Source: Clostridia bacterium
Lineage (GTDB): Bacteria > Bacillota_A > Clostridia > Christensenellales > Aristaeellaceae
Direction of reading: 5' to 3'
NCBI GenBank assembly: GCA_017432405.1
Contig: JAFRJF010000028.1
Location: 1 to 10,604 of the forward strand
DNA length: 10,604 nucleotides
How positions within the stretch are numbered: position 1 is the first letter of the stretch; each line of letters begins with the position of its first letter. Both the position numbers and the translations under genes were made by a program. The notes under the pieces are model-generated. The model worked only from the letters and a program-made list of their open reading frames with translations, did not search any database and was not told the DNA's origin. Positions 1-6,395 of this stretch are shown one piece after another.

Positions 1-181
1 CTCCGCCCTTCCCCCCGGCCCGGTACCGCCGCGCCCGGCGCACCGCCCCCCGCAGCCCGAAAACGCCCACCCCCACGCCGTAGCGTAGGCCGTTCGCCGT
101 GGACAGCACAAACGCGCCGCTGACGGGAATGGCGGCGAGGTAGATGAGGGTTTCGATGATGGCGGCGAGGAGTATGGGCAT
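1..181 (-). CDS. Unknown membrane protein, N-terminal part (runs off window)
   Basis: I read a minus-strand gene starting at the ATG at 181-179, preceded by AAAGGAG seven bases upstream. The first 60 residues are visible before the window edge. Residues 2-27 are strongly hydrophobic (starting MPILLAAIIETLIYLAAIPV) and look like a membrane anchor. They are followed by a glycine/valine-rich stretch and then an arginine-rich run (AVRRARRYRAGGKGG). I do not recognise the family. A hydrophobic N-terminus followed by a short basic-rich segment is seen in small sporulation/DUF2953-type proteins, but that is a weak guess. The good RBS, start codon and open frame to the edge support a real gene; function is unknown. 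Confidence 0.6.
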   Translation of the reverse strand, partial: MPILLAAIIETLIYLAAIPVSGAFVLSTANGLRYGVGVGVFGLRGAVRRARRYRAGGKGG

Positions 182-203
182 GGCGAAGCTCCTTTGGAAA
201 TTA

Positions 204-228
204 AGATTTGTCGTCCCGCGATAAATCT
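204..228. promoter_or_regulatory. Inverted repeat upstream of the gene at 1-181
   Basis: AGATTTGTC (204-212) and GATAAATCT (220-228) form 9-bp arms with one mismatch around a 7-base loop. It lies 23 bp upstream of the minus-strand start at 181, in an AT-rich stretch. It could be an operator or a short leader hairpin for that gene. I see no convincing -35/-10 pair next to it. Confidence 0.35.
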
Positions 229-288
229 GATTTTTCCCCGTATTGTCCATTAATATTCTATATTTCCCATTTAAAAAAGTGTTATACC

Positions 289-345
289 GGAAATGGCTTA
301 AAATGGCAATCTGGGCAGCCGATGATGTTCGAGGTGGAAATAAAA
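289..345 (+). pseudogene. Relic resembling the methyltransferase start region at 5671-5727
   Basis: This stretch aligns with the region just upstream of and including the start of the methyltransferase gene. 289-311 matches 5671-5693 at 19 of 23 bases, and 319-345 matches 5699-5725 at 22 of 27 bases, with a 2-base length difference between the two blocks. Translated, it reads QPMMFEVEIK against RPVMIEVEIK in the intact gene. After about eight codons the similarity stops, and the palindromic repeat at 347-375 follows at once. There is no good RBS and no open continuation of the protein, so this looks like a remnant of a duplicated or recombined copy, not a gene. Confidence 0.5.
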
Positions 346-346
346 A

Positions 347-375
347 TGGGACAAGGGAACCGTCCCCTTGTCCCA
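347..375. repeat. REP-like palindromic repeat, copy 1
   Basis: TGGGACAAGGG and CCCTTGTCCCA form perfect 11-bp arms around the 7-base loop AACCGTC. Read on the minus strand it carries the core GGGACAAGGGGACGGTTC, shared with the copies at 5581, 5633, 10257 and 10334. Similar short palindromes are scattered in intergenic regions of many Firmicutes genomes and resemble REP sequences mobilised by RAYT-type TnpA proteins. No transposase lies in this window. It sits downstream of the acetolactate decarboxylase gene. Confidence 0.75.
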
Positions 376-380
376 AAACC

Positions 381-426
381 CACGGGGACGGACCGCTTGT
401 GCCGACACAGAAGGTCCGTCCCCGTG
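381..426. repeat. Long palindrome downstream of budA, related repeat / possible terminator
   Basis: CACGGGGACGGACC (381-394) and GGTCCGTCCCCGTG (413-426) are perfect 14-bp arms. The 18-base loop itself can fold (TGTG against CACA). It contains the GGGGACGG element of the REP-like family but has a different outer arm, so it is a diverged relative. It lies 5 bp past the stop codon of the decarboxylase gene. On the minus strand it is followed by GGTTTTGGG, only a short T-run, so termination activity is possible but weak. Confidence 0.65.
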
Positions 427-431
427 TTTTG

Positions 432-1220
432 TCATTGCCCGTTCGTCGCCGTCTCGGCCTTGTGGATCGCCTCGTCCATATCCCTGGACAGCTCCATGTC
501 CTGGAAGGCCTTTTCCTCGGGCAGGAAAAGCTCAAATCCGGGGGTTGCGTCGAGCAGGGCCGTCGCCTCGCCCACGCCCACCTGCAGCACGTGTCCGCCC
601 CGGGCAAGGTCCTCTGTGAGGAAGTGGAAATGCCAGCCCACGCTGTTCAGGTCGCCCATGTAATCCGGGCAATAGAGGCCCACCATCGTGCCCCGGACAT
701 CCTCGAAATCAAATTCATTCTGATCCGCCGCGAGGGCCACATCCAGGTTCCTGTAGGGCTTCGCCTGCTTGAACTCGCTGCGCACCTTGATGGACGAGAA
801 AACGCCCGGTATCTTCACCATGTAAAACAGGTTTGCGCCATGGGCCGTGACCGCCTCATTGAGGGCGGCCTGTAGGGCGGCCATGTCCGCAATGTCGGCA
901 AGGGGAACGGAAATGTCCGGCTCGAAGAAGGTTATATTGGAGAAGGGAACCGTTGCATCGTCGGCAGGGACGACCACCGTTCCGTCTCCGATCGCCTGGT
1001 AGACCACGCCGTCCAGCACGATCATTTCGCCGTCGAGGCCGTCAAAGGTGCCGATGCCGGTATCGCCGTGCGTCTTCAGGTCTGACACGGTCATGGTGCC
1101 GTCGAAGTAGCCCTGGGCCAGGGACTGAAGCAGCGCGACCTGATAGATGGATTCAGCCGATGCGGCGCAGATCAGGCTGACGCAAATCAGGCAGATGCAG
1201 AACAACGGAAATTTCTTCAT
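432..1220 (-). CDS. budA: Alpha-acetolactate decarboxylase, secreted form
   Basis: The product (262 aa) converts alpha-acetolactate to acetoin with release of CO2, a branch of pyruvate overflow metabolism. Family signatures run in order: GTFDGLDGEM (57-66) with the conserved Glu65; VPFSNITFF (91-99); SSIKVRSEFKQ with Arg147; and the zinc-binding segment WHFHF...GGHVL with His197, His199 and His210. The C-terminal acidic residue near 256 corresponds to the second catalytic Glu of the Brevibacillus enzyme. Length is normal for the family. Residues 5-20 are a hydrophobic signal segment ending ASA before Glu23, so export across the membrane is likely. There is no lipobox. AGGAGGT at 1228-1234, seven bases from the ATG, fixes the start. 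It is transcribed alone from the promoter at 1358-1386, divergent from the hydrolase. Family assignment is firm; export is inference. Confidence 0.93.
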   Translation of the reverse strand: MKKFPLFCICLICVSLICAASAESIYQVALLQSLAQGYFDGTMTVSDLKTHGDTGIGTFDGLDGEMIVLDGVVYQAIGDGTVVVPADDATVPFSNITFFEPDISVPLADIADMAALQAALNEAVTAHGANLFYMVKIPGVFSSIKVRSEFKQAKPYRNLDVALAADQNEFDFEDVRGTMVGLYCPDYMGDLNSVGWHFHFLTEDLARGGHVLQVGVGEATALLDATPGFELFLPEEKAFQDMELSRDMDEAIHKAETATNGQ

Positions 1221-1350
1221 GGCGTGTACCTCCTGCTTGTATGTCGTTTGTTATCCATGATGATACGCTACGCGCCTTGCGGCTTGCCGTCACTGTCCCT
1301 CCATGCGCTTCCTTCCACGGATGGAGTCGGTCGGCGTTGTCCCTTCACAA
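1221..1350 (-). other. Long 5' leader of budA
   Basis: From the predicted transcription start near 1350 to the budA start is about 130 nt, long for a simple leader. It contains a possible hairpin, CTCCAT (1299-1304) against ATGGAG (1321-1326), and further GC-rich self-complementary stretches. The RBS AGGAGGT is at 1228-1234. I do not recognise a known riboswitch class. Confidence 0.35.
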
Positions 1351-1357
1351 CGTAAGC

Positions 1358-1386
1358 AGTATACTACGGATCGCGTCACAAAGCAA
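1358..1386 (-). promoter_or_regulatory. Promoter for budA
   Basis: On the minus strand, TTGCTT (1386-1381) and TATACT (1363-1358) are separated by exactly 17 bases, a good match to the housekeeping sigma-70/SigA consensus. It reads towards the acetolactate decarboxylase gene. Confidence 0.7.
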
Positions 1387-1405
1387 TCACGCACTCCTGT
1401 ATATT

Positions 1406-1434
1406 ACGTGAAATTAATGTGTAAAATTTTACGT
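1406..1434. promoter_or_regulatory. Inverted repeat in the divergent budA/hydrolase region
   Basis: ACGTGAAATT (1406-1415) and AATTTTACGT (1425-1434) are 10-bp arms with one mismatch around 9 bases; the right half also contains the short palindrome TAAAATTTTA. It lies about 20 bp upstream of the budA -35 element, between the two divergent genes, a natural place for a regulator that senses one signal for both. No regulator gene is next to it. Confidence 0.4.
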
Positions 1435-1630
1435 ATTCAAGCCGGTTTCTTCACAATTTCAAGGTACACTATCCTATGATTTCATCTATAGTCTTTCTGA
1501 AGATCAATCCTTTGGCGCGGCGTCTGCGCCGCAACGGCTGAACCCGCAGGCGCGCCTGACGAAAAACCCCGCCCTGGCCCCCCCTGATGCTGCGGTATTT
1601 GCCCACCCCCCACACACAGGAGAAGCGAAG
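1435..1630 (+). other. Upstream region of the hydrolase gene
   Basis: No gene is visible here. AT-rich 1441-1500 holds weak -10-like hexamers (TACACT, TATCCT, TATGAT) without a clear -35, so I cannot fix a promoter. A small hairpin, GCGGCG (1517-1522) with CGCCGC (1527-1532) around TCTG, follows. The hydrolase RBS AGGAG lies just before its ATG. The leader from any of these -10 candidates would exceed 120 nt. Confidence 0.3.
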
Positions 1631-2587
1631 ATGAAGAGAAATATTGTTGTCTGGATGCTGATCGCCCTGGTATGCCTGTCGGTATGGCCTGCGATGGCCG
1701 AAGCAGACGTGGTTTCCTATGCCTATGAGGCCGTCCCGCTGGAGCGGGCGGGGATCGCCCTGCACCTGGACCGCGTGTGCGTCGATGGCACGGAGCCGGA
1801 CCGGCATATACTGCTCGTCCATGGCGTCACCTATTCCTCCCATGAATTCGACATCGACTACGAGGATTACAGCCTTGTGCGCGCGCTGGCGCGGCAGGGC
1901 TATGCCGTTTGGCGGCTGGATATCGCGGGCTTTGGCCGATCCGGCGCGGTTGAGGACGGCTTTCTGCCGGATTCGGACTATGCCGCCGAGGACATCCACG
2001 CGGCGGTTGACCGGATATGCGCGCTGTCCGGGCGGAGCCGGATCGACCTGCTGGGCTGGAGCTGGGGCACGGTGACCGCCAGCCGGTGCGCGGCAAAGTA
2101 CCCGGAGCACATCAGAAGGCTTGTGCTGTACGCGCCGATCCTCTGCGGCATCGGGGCCGGCGCGGTGACGGAGCCCTTCCATCACAACACATGGGAACAC
2201 GCGGCGGGCGATTTCCAATGCACACAGCCGGGTGTGTTTGATTATAGCGTCGCGGACCCGGTTGTCATCGAAATGCTCTGCTCGAGTTCGTGGCACTATG
2301 ACGGGGAAGCCAGTCCCAACGGCGGGCGGCGCGACATCTGCGTCGATGCGTCGCAGGCGCTGATCGATCTGGAAGAGATTTCTGCGCCCACCCTTGTGAT
2401 CTGCGGAGACAGCGACCCTTACCTGGATTACGACCGGGTCAACGGGGTGTTGGACCATTTGCCGGAGCATTCCGCGCTTGAAGTCATCAAGGGCGCGTCG
2501 CATGTGGCCTTTCTCGAGAAGCCCTACCACAGGGATTTTCAGGACAGGCTGTTCCGATTTCTAAACGACACCCGGATCGCGCCGTGA
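1631..2587 (+). CDS. Secreted alpha/beta hydrolase
   Basis: The 318-aa product has the alpha/beta hydrolase fold order. An oxyanion-type HG sits at 64-65 (LLVHGVTYSS). The nucleophile elbow GWSWGT puts Ser144 as nucleophile, the acid Asp262 lies in CGDSDPYL, and His291 lies in GASHVAF. The cap region about 175-245 is unusual in sequence, so the substrate (ester, lipid, peptide or lactone) cannot be told. Residues 5-22 form a signal peptide ending AMA before Glu24, so it probably acts outside the membrane. AGGAG just upstream supports the ATG at 1631. Its stop is 34 bp before the MscS-like channel gene, with no terminator between, so the two are probably co-transcribed. Fold and triad are clear; the function beyond 'hydrolase' is unknown. 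Confidence 0.88.
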   Translation: MKRNIVVWMLIALVCLSVWPAMAEADVVSYAYEAVPLERAGIALHLDRVCVDGTEPDRHILLVHGVTYSSHEFDIDYEDYSLVRALARQGYAVWRLDIAGFGRSGAVEDGFLPDSDYAAEDIHAAVDRICALSGRSRIDLLGWSWGTVTASRCAAKYPEHIRRLVLYAPILCGIGAGAVTEPFHHNTWEHAAGDFQCTQPGVFDYSVADPVVIEMLCSSSWHYDGEASPNGGRRDICVDASQALIDLEEISAPTLVICGDSDPYLDYDRVNGVLDHLPEHSALEVIKGASHVAFLEKPYHRDFQDRLFRFLNDTRIAP

Positions 2588-2621
2588 GCAGGCGGTGTAC
2601 AGGGGAGGCGGTGCATAACCC

Positions 2622-5543
2622 ATGAAGCACTTGAAGAACAGGGGCACGCCGTGCGCCGTCGCAGTGTTGTTGCTGACGGCCCTGCTGGCGGCCCTATACA
2701 GCACCATCGGCCTGCAATCGGACCTACGCTACGCCAAAAAGCAGTGCGCCGAAAGGATTGACGGCCTGACCGACGCTGCCGTGGAGATTGTGGGCGACGC
2801 CAACCGCGTCGCCGCCAGGCAGGAGGCGGCCTGTCGTAAATATGTTGAATTGCGCGCGTATCCCTTCAAGGCCCGGGCGCAGCGGTCGGGCGACGCCGTC
2901 ATCGGCCTTTACGGGGACGGATGCATTGTCCGGCTGTCGGGCGACGCGCTGGTCGCGCCCGAGGGCGTCGACCTGTCGTCGCTGGAGGCTTCCGCGTTCA
3001 GGGATGACGACGGCGCGCGGCGGGATTGGGGATTCTACATGAGACAGACCGGTGAAGGAGATGCTTCGCCGACGTTCAACGGCTTTTGCCGCGTGTATGA
3101 GGATTATTATTACATCGACCTGGCGGATCCGGAAAAGCCCTTCGACCTGCTGGACACCTTCGTCGACCCCTACAACGAAATTGCCGAGTTGGAGCGCGTT
3201 TACGGGGGCCGTATCGTCATATTCGTGGACGACGAATCCCATACCCTCGTCTACAAATCCCAGGGCATCGATCCGTCCGTGGAGAATCTGGAGGCGCTCG
3301 GGATCAGCGCCGGGGCGTCGGGGAACGGCGTCGATATCATCGAAGTCAACGGAGAATCCTGCATCTACGCGCTGTCCGGGCCCTTTTCGCTTCTCGATGA
3401 AGATGACGACACCCTGGCGCGGATCGCGCTGATCCAGTCCGTCGAAGGGCTGTCCGCCCTCCGGCTTCCCCGGCTGGCCCTCGCGCTGTGCGTGACCCTG
3501 CTGTTCTTCATCACGGCGGTGTGCTGGGTACTGTCGGCCGGTCGGGAATATCGAAATCCGTCCGCCGGTAAAAAGCAGCGCATGCTGTACGGCCTGGATC
3601 GCATGCGCCGCTCCGTCATCGTGCTGGGGCTTGTGGGCACGCTGTCTGTGGGCGTCGTGACGTTCTTCATCAACTGCCTGACCCAGCTGTATACCGTCAC
3701 GGAGCGCAACGAAAGCCTGCTGGAAAGCTACAGGGATGTGGCCGCCGCCGTACAGAGCGATGCCAGGGATACCGAGGCGTGGAACGAGGCGGTCTGTGTG
3801 CGCTATGCCCGCTGTATCGCAGATACGCTCGCCAGTCACCCGGAGCTCTGCACCCGCGAAGCGCTCGGTGAGATGAGTCGCATCGTCGGCGCGGACTACC
3901 TGATGCTCTACGACGATCGCGGGCGGGAGAAGCTGTCCGACGCGCCCTATGTCAATCTGGCCTTCAGCGCGGATGAAGCCGTACCCAGCAGCGCATTTCG
4001 AAAGCTTCTGACGGGGGTGCCCGACATCGTGCTGGCCCCGGGCGTGGACGCCGACACCCTCCTGGATCGCCAGCTCGTGGGCGTGTGCATGGACGACGGC
4101 GATACCGGCGACGGCTACGGCGCGCTGGTCATGGCGATGATCCCGGAGGCGCAATCGGAGGACGGGAATTCCGTGAATCGGCGGATGGCGGTCATGACCC
4201 CCCAAGACAGCCTTTTCCTCGCGCTGGAGCCTAAAACCGGCGTCATACTGAACGCCAGCGACCCTGACCTGATCGGCAAAAATGCCCTGAGCCTGGGCAT
4301 GACCGAGCGAGCGCTGCAGGGGGACGCCATCGATCATTTCACCCTGAACGCCCAGCGCTGGTACGGCTGTTCGAGCAACGACGCGGAGCGCGTCTACTAC
4401 AGCGCCGTTCACGCCAACGCGGTCTTCCGGCGCCTGCCGACGGTCGCGCTGTCCTTCGCCGGCTGCTTCCTTCTGGCCTACGCCCTGCTCGCGCTGCTGC
4501 TGCTGTGGGGCTATCCCGGCGCGGGCAACGCCGACAACGCGGACGGGGCCGCCGGGCCCCAGGGCGCAGCCAGGCGCGCCGCCGCCGTCATGCCGTCAGC
4601 CCGCAACAGCCGCATCCTTCTGGCGCTCAGCCGCCTGAGCGCAAATCCAAGGCTGAAAACCCCGGAGCGCCGAACCCGCCTGGTATTCAGCCTCACCGCG
4701 GGCATCATGCTGGCGGCTCTGCTGTACGCGCTGCAGATCAACGCCGAGGGGCGCAACCGTTTCTTCATACTCTATTACGTGCTCAACGGCAGGTGGACGC
4801 CGGGCTTCAACCTGTTTGCCTTCGCGAAAATACTGATCGTCAGCCTGAGCGTGGCGCTGGCGCTGCTGGCGTTCAGCCTCGTGACCGATATCATCTGCGC
4901 CCTGCTTCAAAAGCGGAGCGAAACCATCTTCCGCCTCGTCAGCAGCTTTATACGGTATTTCATCTTTCTCGCCTTCGTCTTCAGCGCGTTTGACAGCCTG
5001 GGATTGGACGGCCGAGCGCTGCTGGCTTCGGTAGGCATACTGTCGCTGGCGGTCTCGATGGGCGCGCAGAGCCTGGTGGCCGACGTGCTTGCGGGCATCA
5101 CCATCGCCTTCTCCGACGAGTACCAGATCGACGATTATATCGATGTCAACGGCTTTCGCGGCTGGGTGCAGGATATCGGCATACGCGCCACGGTTCTGGT
5201 CAACAACGACGGCAACCTGAAGCACTTCAACAACCGGGACATGCGAAACATACTGAACCTGTCCAGAAGCAATTGCAGCTATACCGTCAATATTACCCTT
5301 GCCGGCGACCAGCCGCTGCAGCAGGTCGAAGCGCTGCTCAGGCGCGAGCTGCCCCGGATCGGACAGGCCATCCCGGAAATCATCGAAGGGCCGGAATACA
5401 AGGGGGTCGTCGACTTTACCGCCGACCACGTCACCATCTCCATCGCCACCGTCTGCACGGAACGGAACTACGGCAAGGTGCGCCGAAGCCTCAACCGGGA
5501 AATCTGGCTTCTGCTGGAGGAAAACGGCGTGGCCGCCAAGTGA
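2622..5543 (+). CDS. MscS-family mechanosensitive channel with two extracytoplasmic sensor domains
   Basis: This 973-aa protein ends in an MscS module. Two helices (about 733-760 and 774-793) are followed by a glycine/alanine-rich pore helix (797-830, including SMGAQSLVADVLAGI). Then comes the beta domain (IDDYIDVNGFRGWVQDIGIRAT, 836-857) and a C-terminal alpha/beta region. The N-terminal 630 residues are not found in ordinary small MscS. A membrane helix (11-30), a loop of about 250 residues, helices at 283-305 and 331-353, a second loop of about 250 residues, and a helix at 606-629 give two large domains outside the cell. The second contains LEPKTGVILNASDPDLIGKN (535-554), typical of Cache ligand-binding domains. 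A low-complexity Gly/Ala/Asn linker (632-655) precedes another helix at 685-705. An in-frame TAA just upstream makes ATG 2622 the only plausible start; GGAGG lies 13 bases away, a little far. It follows the secreted hydrolase. The ligand is unknown. Confidence 0.88.
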   Translation: MKHLKNRGTPCAVAVLLLTALLAALYSTIGLQSDLRYAKKQCAERIDGLTDAAVEIVGDANRVAARQEAACRKYVELRAYPFKARAQRSGDAVIGLYGDGCIVRLSGDALVAPEGVDLSSLEASAFRDDDGARRDWGFYMRQTGEGDASPTFNGFCRVYEDYYYIDLADPEKPFDLLDTFVDPYNEIAELERVYGGRIVIFVDDESHTLVYKSQGIDPSVENLEALGISAGASGNGVDIIEVNGESCIYALSGPFSLLDEDDDTLARIALIQSVEGLSALRLPRLALALCVTLLFFITAVCWVLSAGREYRNPSAGKKQRMLYGLDRMRRSVIVLGLVGTLSVGVVTFFINCLTQLYTVTERNESLLESYRDVAAAVQSDARDTEAWNEAVCVRYARCIADTLASHPELCTREALGEMSRIVGADYLMLYDDRGREKLSDAPYVNLAFSADEAVPSSAFRKLLTGVPDIVLAPGVDADTLLDRQLVGVCMDDGDTGDGYGALVMAMIPEAQSEDGNSVNRRMAVMTPQDSLFLALEPKTGVILNASDPDLIGKNALSLGMTERALQGDAIDHFTLNAQRWYGCSSNDAERVYYSAVHANAVFRRLPTVALSFAGCFLLAYALLALLLLWGYPGAGNADNADGAAGPQGAARRAAAVMPSARNSRILLALSRLSANPRLKTPERRTRLVFSLTAGIMLAALLYALQINAEGRNRFFILYYVLNGRWTPGFNLFAFAKILIVSLSVALALLAFSLVTDIICALLQKRSETIFRLVSSFIRYFIFLAFVFSAFDSLGLDGRALLASVGILSLAVSMGAQSLVADVLAGITIAFSDEYQIDDYIDVNGFRGWVQDIGIRATVLVNNDGNLKHFNNRDMRNILNLSRSNCSYTVNITLAGDQPLQQVEALLRRELPRIGQAIPEIIEGPEYKGVVDFTADHVTISIATVCTERNYGKVRRSLNREIWLLLEENGVAAK

Positions 5544-5580
5544 CGGGTCCCGGCTGATCGACGCGCAACGCGCATCTCCT

Positions 5581-5684
5581 GGGACAAGGGGACGGTTCTC
5601 TCATTCCGCATTCCAATGGTAATGGGCAGAGTGGGACAAGGGGACGGTTCTCTCATTCCGCATTCCAATGGTAATTGGCTGAAT
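5581..5684 (+). repeat. Tandem 52-bp repeat of one-armed REP-like units
   Basis: Two copies, 5581-5632 and 5633-5684, are identical over the first 43 bases and then diverge. Each begins with the REP-like core GGGACAAGGGGACGGTTCT, but the usual second arm ending GTCCC is replaced by CATTCCGCATTCCAATGG. In the second copy CCAAT (5665-5669) and ATTGG (5674-5678) form a small hairpin that reaches close to the methyltransferase RBS. The block fills most of the 161 bp between the channel stop and the methyltransferase start. Confidence 0.8.
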
Positions 5685-5704
5685 ATGGCAATCGGAGGCC
5701 GGTT

Positions 5705-6277
5705 ATGATCGAGGTGGAAATCAAGGGCGTTCCCCTCTCGCTGGAGACGGCGCAGGGGCTGTTTTCGCCGCGGCAGGCGGACCGGGGCACGCTGGCGATG
5801 CTGTCCCAGGCGGACCTCGCGCCGGGCGCGAAGGTGCTGGACCTGGGCTGCGGCTGCGGCCTGGTGGGCCTGTTGGCCGCGAAGCTGTGCGGAGAGGAAA
5901 ACGTGGTCATGTGCGATATCGACCCGCTGGCGGTGGACGTGGCACGGAAAAACGCCCTGCGCAACGGCGTGGGCGGCGTGAAGATCGTGCTGTCGGACGG
6001 CTTCAGGGCGCTGGACGACGCCGGCTTCGACCTGATCCTCTCCAATCCCCCCTACCAGAGCGACTTTTCCGTGGCGAAGGGCTTCATCGAGAAGGGCTTC
6101 AACCGGCTGAAGCTCGGGGGGCGGATGGTGATGGTCACCAAGCGGCGGGAATGGTACCGCAACAAGCTCATCGCCGTCTTCGGCGGCGTGAAGATCCGCG
6201 AGGTCGACGGGTACTTCGTGTTCGAAGCCCAGCGGCGCGGCGCCTCCTACGCAGGCAAGCGCGGTTTCATAAAATGA
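5705..6277 (+). CDS. Small class I SAM-dependent methyltransferase, RsmC/YbxB-like
   Basis: The 190-aa product has motif I VLDLGCGCGLVG (about residues 44-55), an acidic motif II (CDIDP), and the motif IV tetrapeptide NPPY (114-117). That tetrapeptide marks enzymes methylating an exocyclic amino group of adenine or guanine. The arrangement fits the MTS domain of RsmC/YbxB-like RNA methyltransferases; the substrate is probably rRNA or tRNA, but which base is not known. Residues 1-30 form a short N-terminal beta segment (MIEVEIKG then GLFSPRQAD). I start at ATG 5705 because GGAGG (5694-5698) sits six bases before it. The frame is open further up to a TTG at 5675, but that lies inside the repeat block and upstream of the RBS. 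A similar start-region sequence occurs at 289-345. RNase Y follows with its own promoter. Confidence 0.87.
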   Translation: MIEVEIKGVPLSLETAQGLFSPRQADRGTLAMLSQADLAPGAKVLDLGCGCGLVGLLAAKLCGEENVVMCDIDPLAVDVARKNALRNGVGGVKIVLSDGFRALDDAGFDLILSNPPYQSDFSVAKGFIEKGFNRLKLGGRMVMVTKRREWYRNKLIAVFGGVKIREVDGYFVFEAQRRGASYAGKRGFIK

Positions 6278-6295
6278 TGGTAATGATTTCTTTGC

Positions 6296-6324
6296 TTGAC
6301 ATGGTATATGGCAGGGGTTAAAAT
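6296..6324 (+). promoter_or_regulatory. Promoter for rny
   Basis: TTGACA (6296-6301) and TAAAAT (6319-6324) are separated by exactly 17 bases, a near-perfect sigma-70/SigA promoter. It begins 19 bp after the methyltransferase stop and reads into RNase Y, giving a leader of about 85 nt. Confidence 0.85.
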
Positions 6325-6329
6325 ATTTA

Positions 6330-6349
6330 CGTCAGTTTTGTAAACTGCG
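6330..6349 (+). other. Stem-loop at the 5' end of the rny transcript
   Basis: CAGTTT (6333-6338) pairs with AAACTG (6342-6347) around TGT. CG at 6330-6331 can extend the stem with CG at 6348-6349 if T6332 is bulged. It would sit at or just after the predicted start of the transcript, where hairpins often protect mRNA from 5'-end-dependent decay. Confidence 0.45.
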
Positions 6350-6395
6350 ACAGGTATGTGTGTGAGCCATAACATTTTACTGGAAAAAAGATATG

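Noticed and set aside
1476..1541. A 21-codon ORF before the hydrolase (starts MISSIVFLK)
   Set aside because: No RBS, no family likeness, and low expectation at this length; kept as leader sequence.
1469..2530. A 353-codon minus-strand frame across the hydrolase gene
   Set aside because: Antisense to a gene with signal peptide, full catalytic triad and RBS; no domain recognised.
2724..4412. A 562-codon open frame on the minus strand across the channel gene
   Set aside because: It is antisense to a well-supported MscS-family gene, has no recognisable domain or credible RBS, and is the expected by-product of high GC codon bias.
5675..5704. Upstream TTG start for the methyltransferase
   Set aside because: It lies within the tandem repeat, before the RBS GGAGG, which is ideally spaced from the ATG at 5705.
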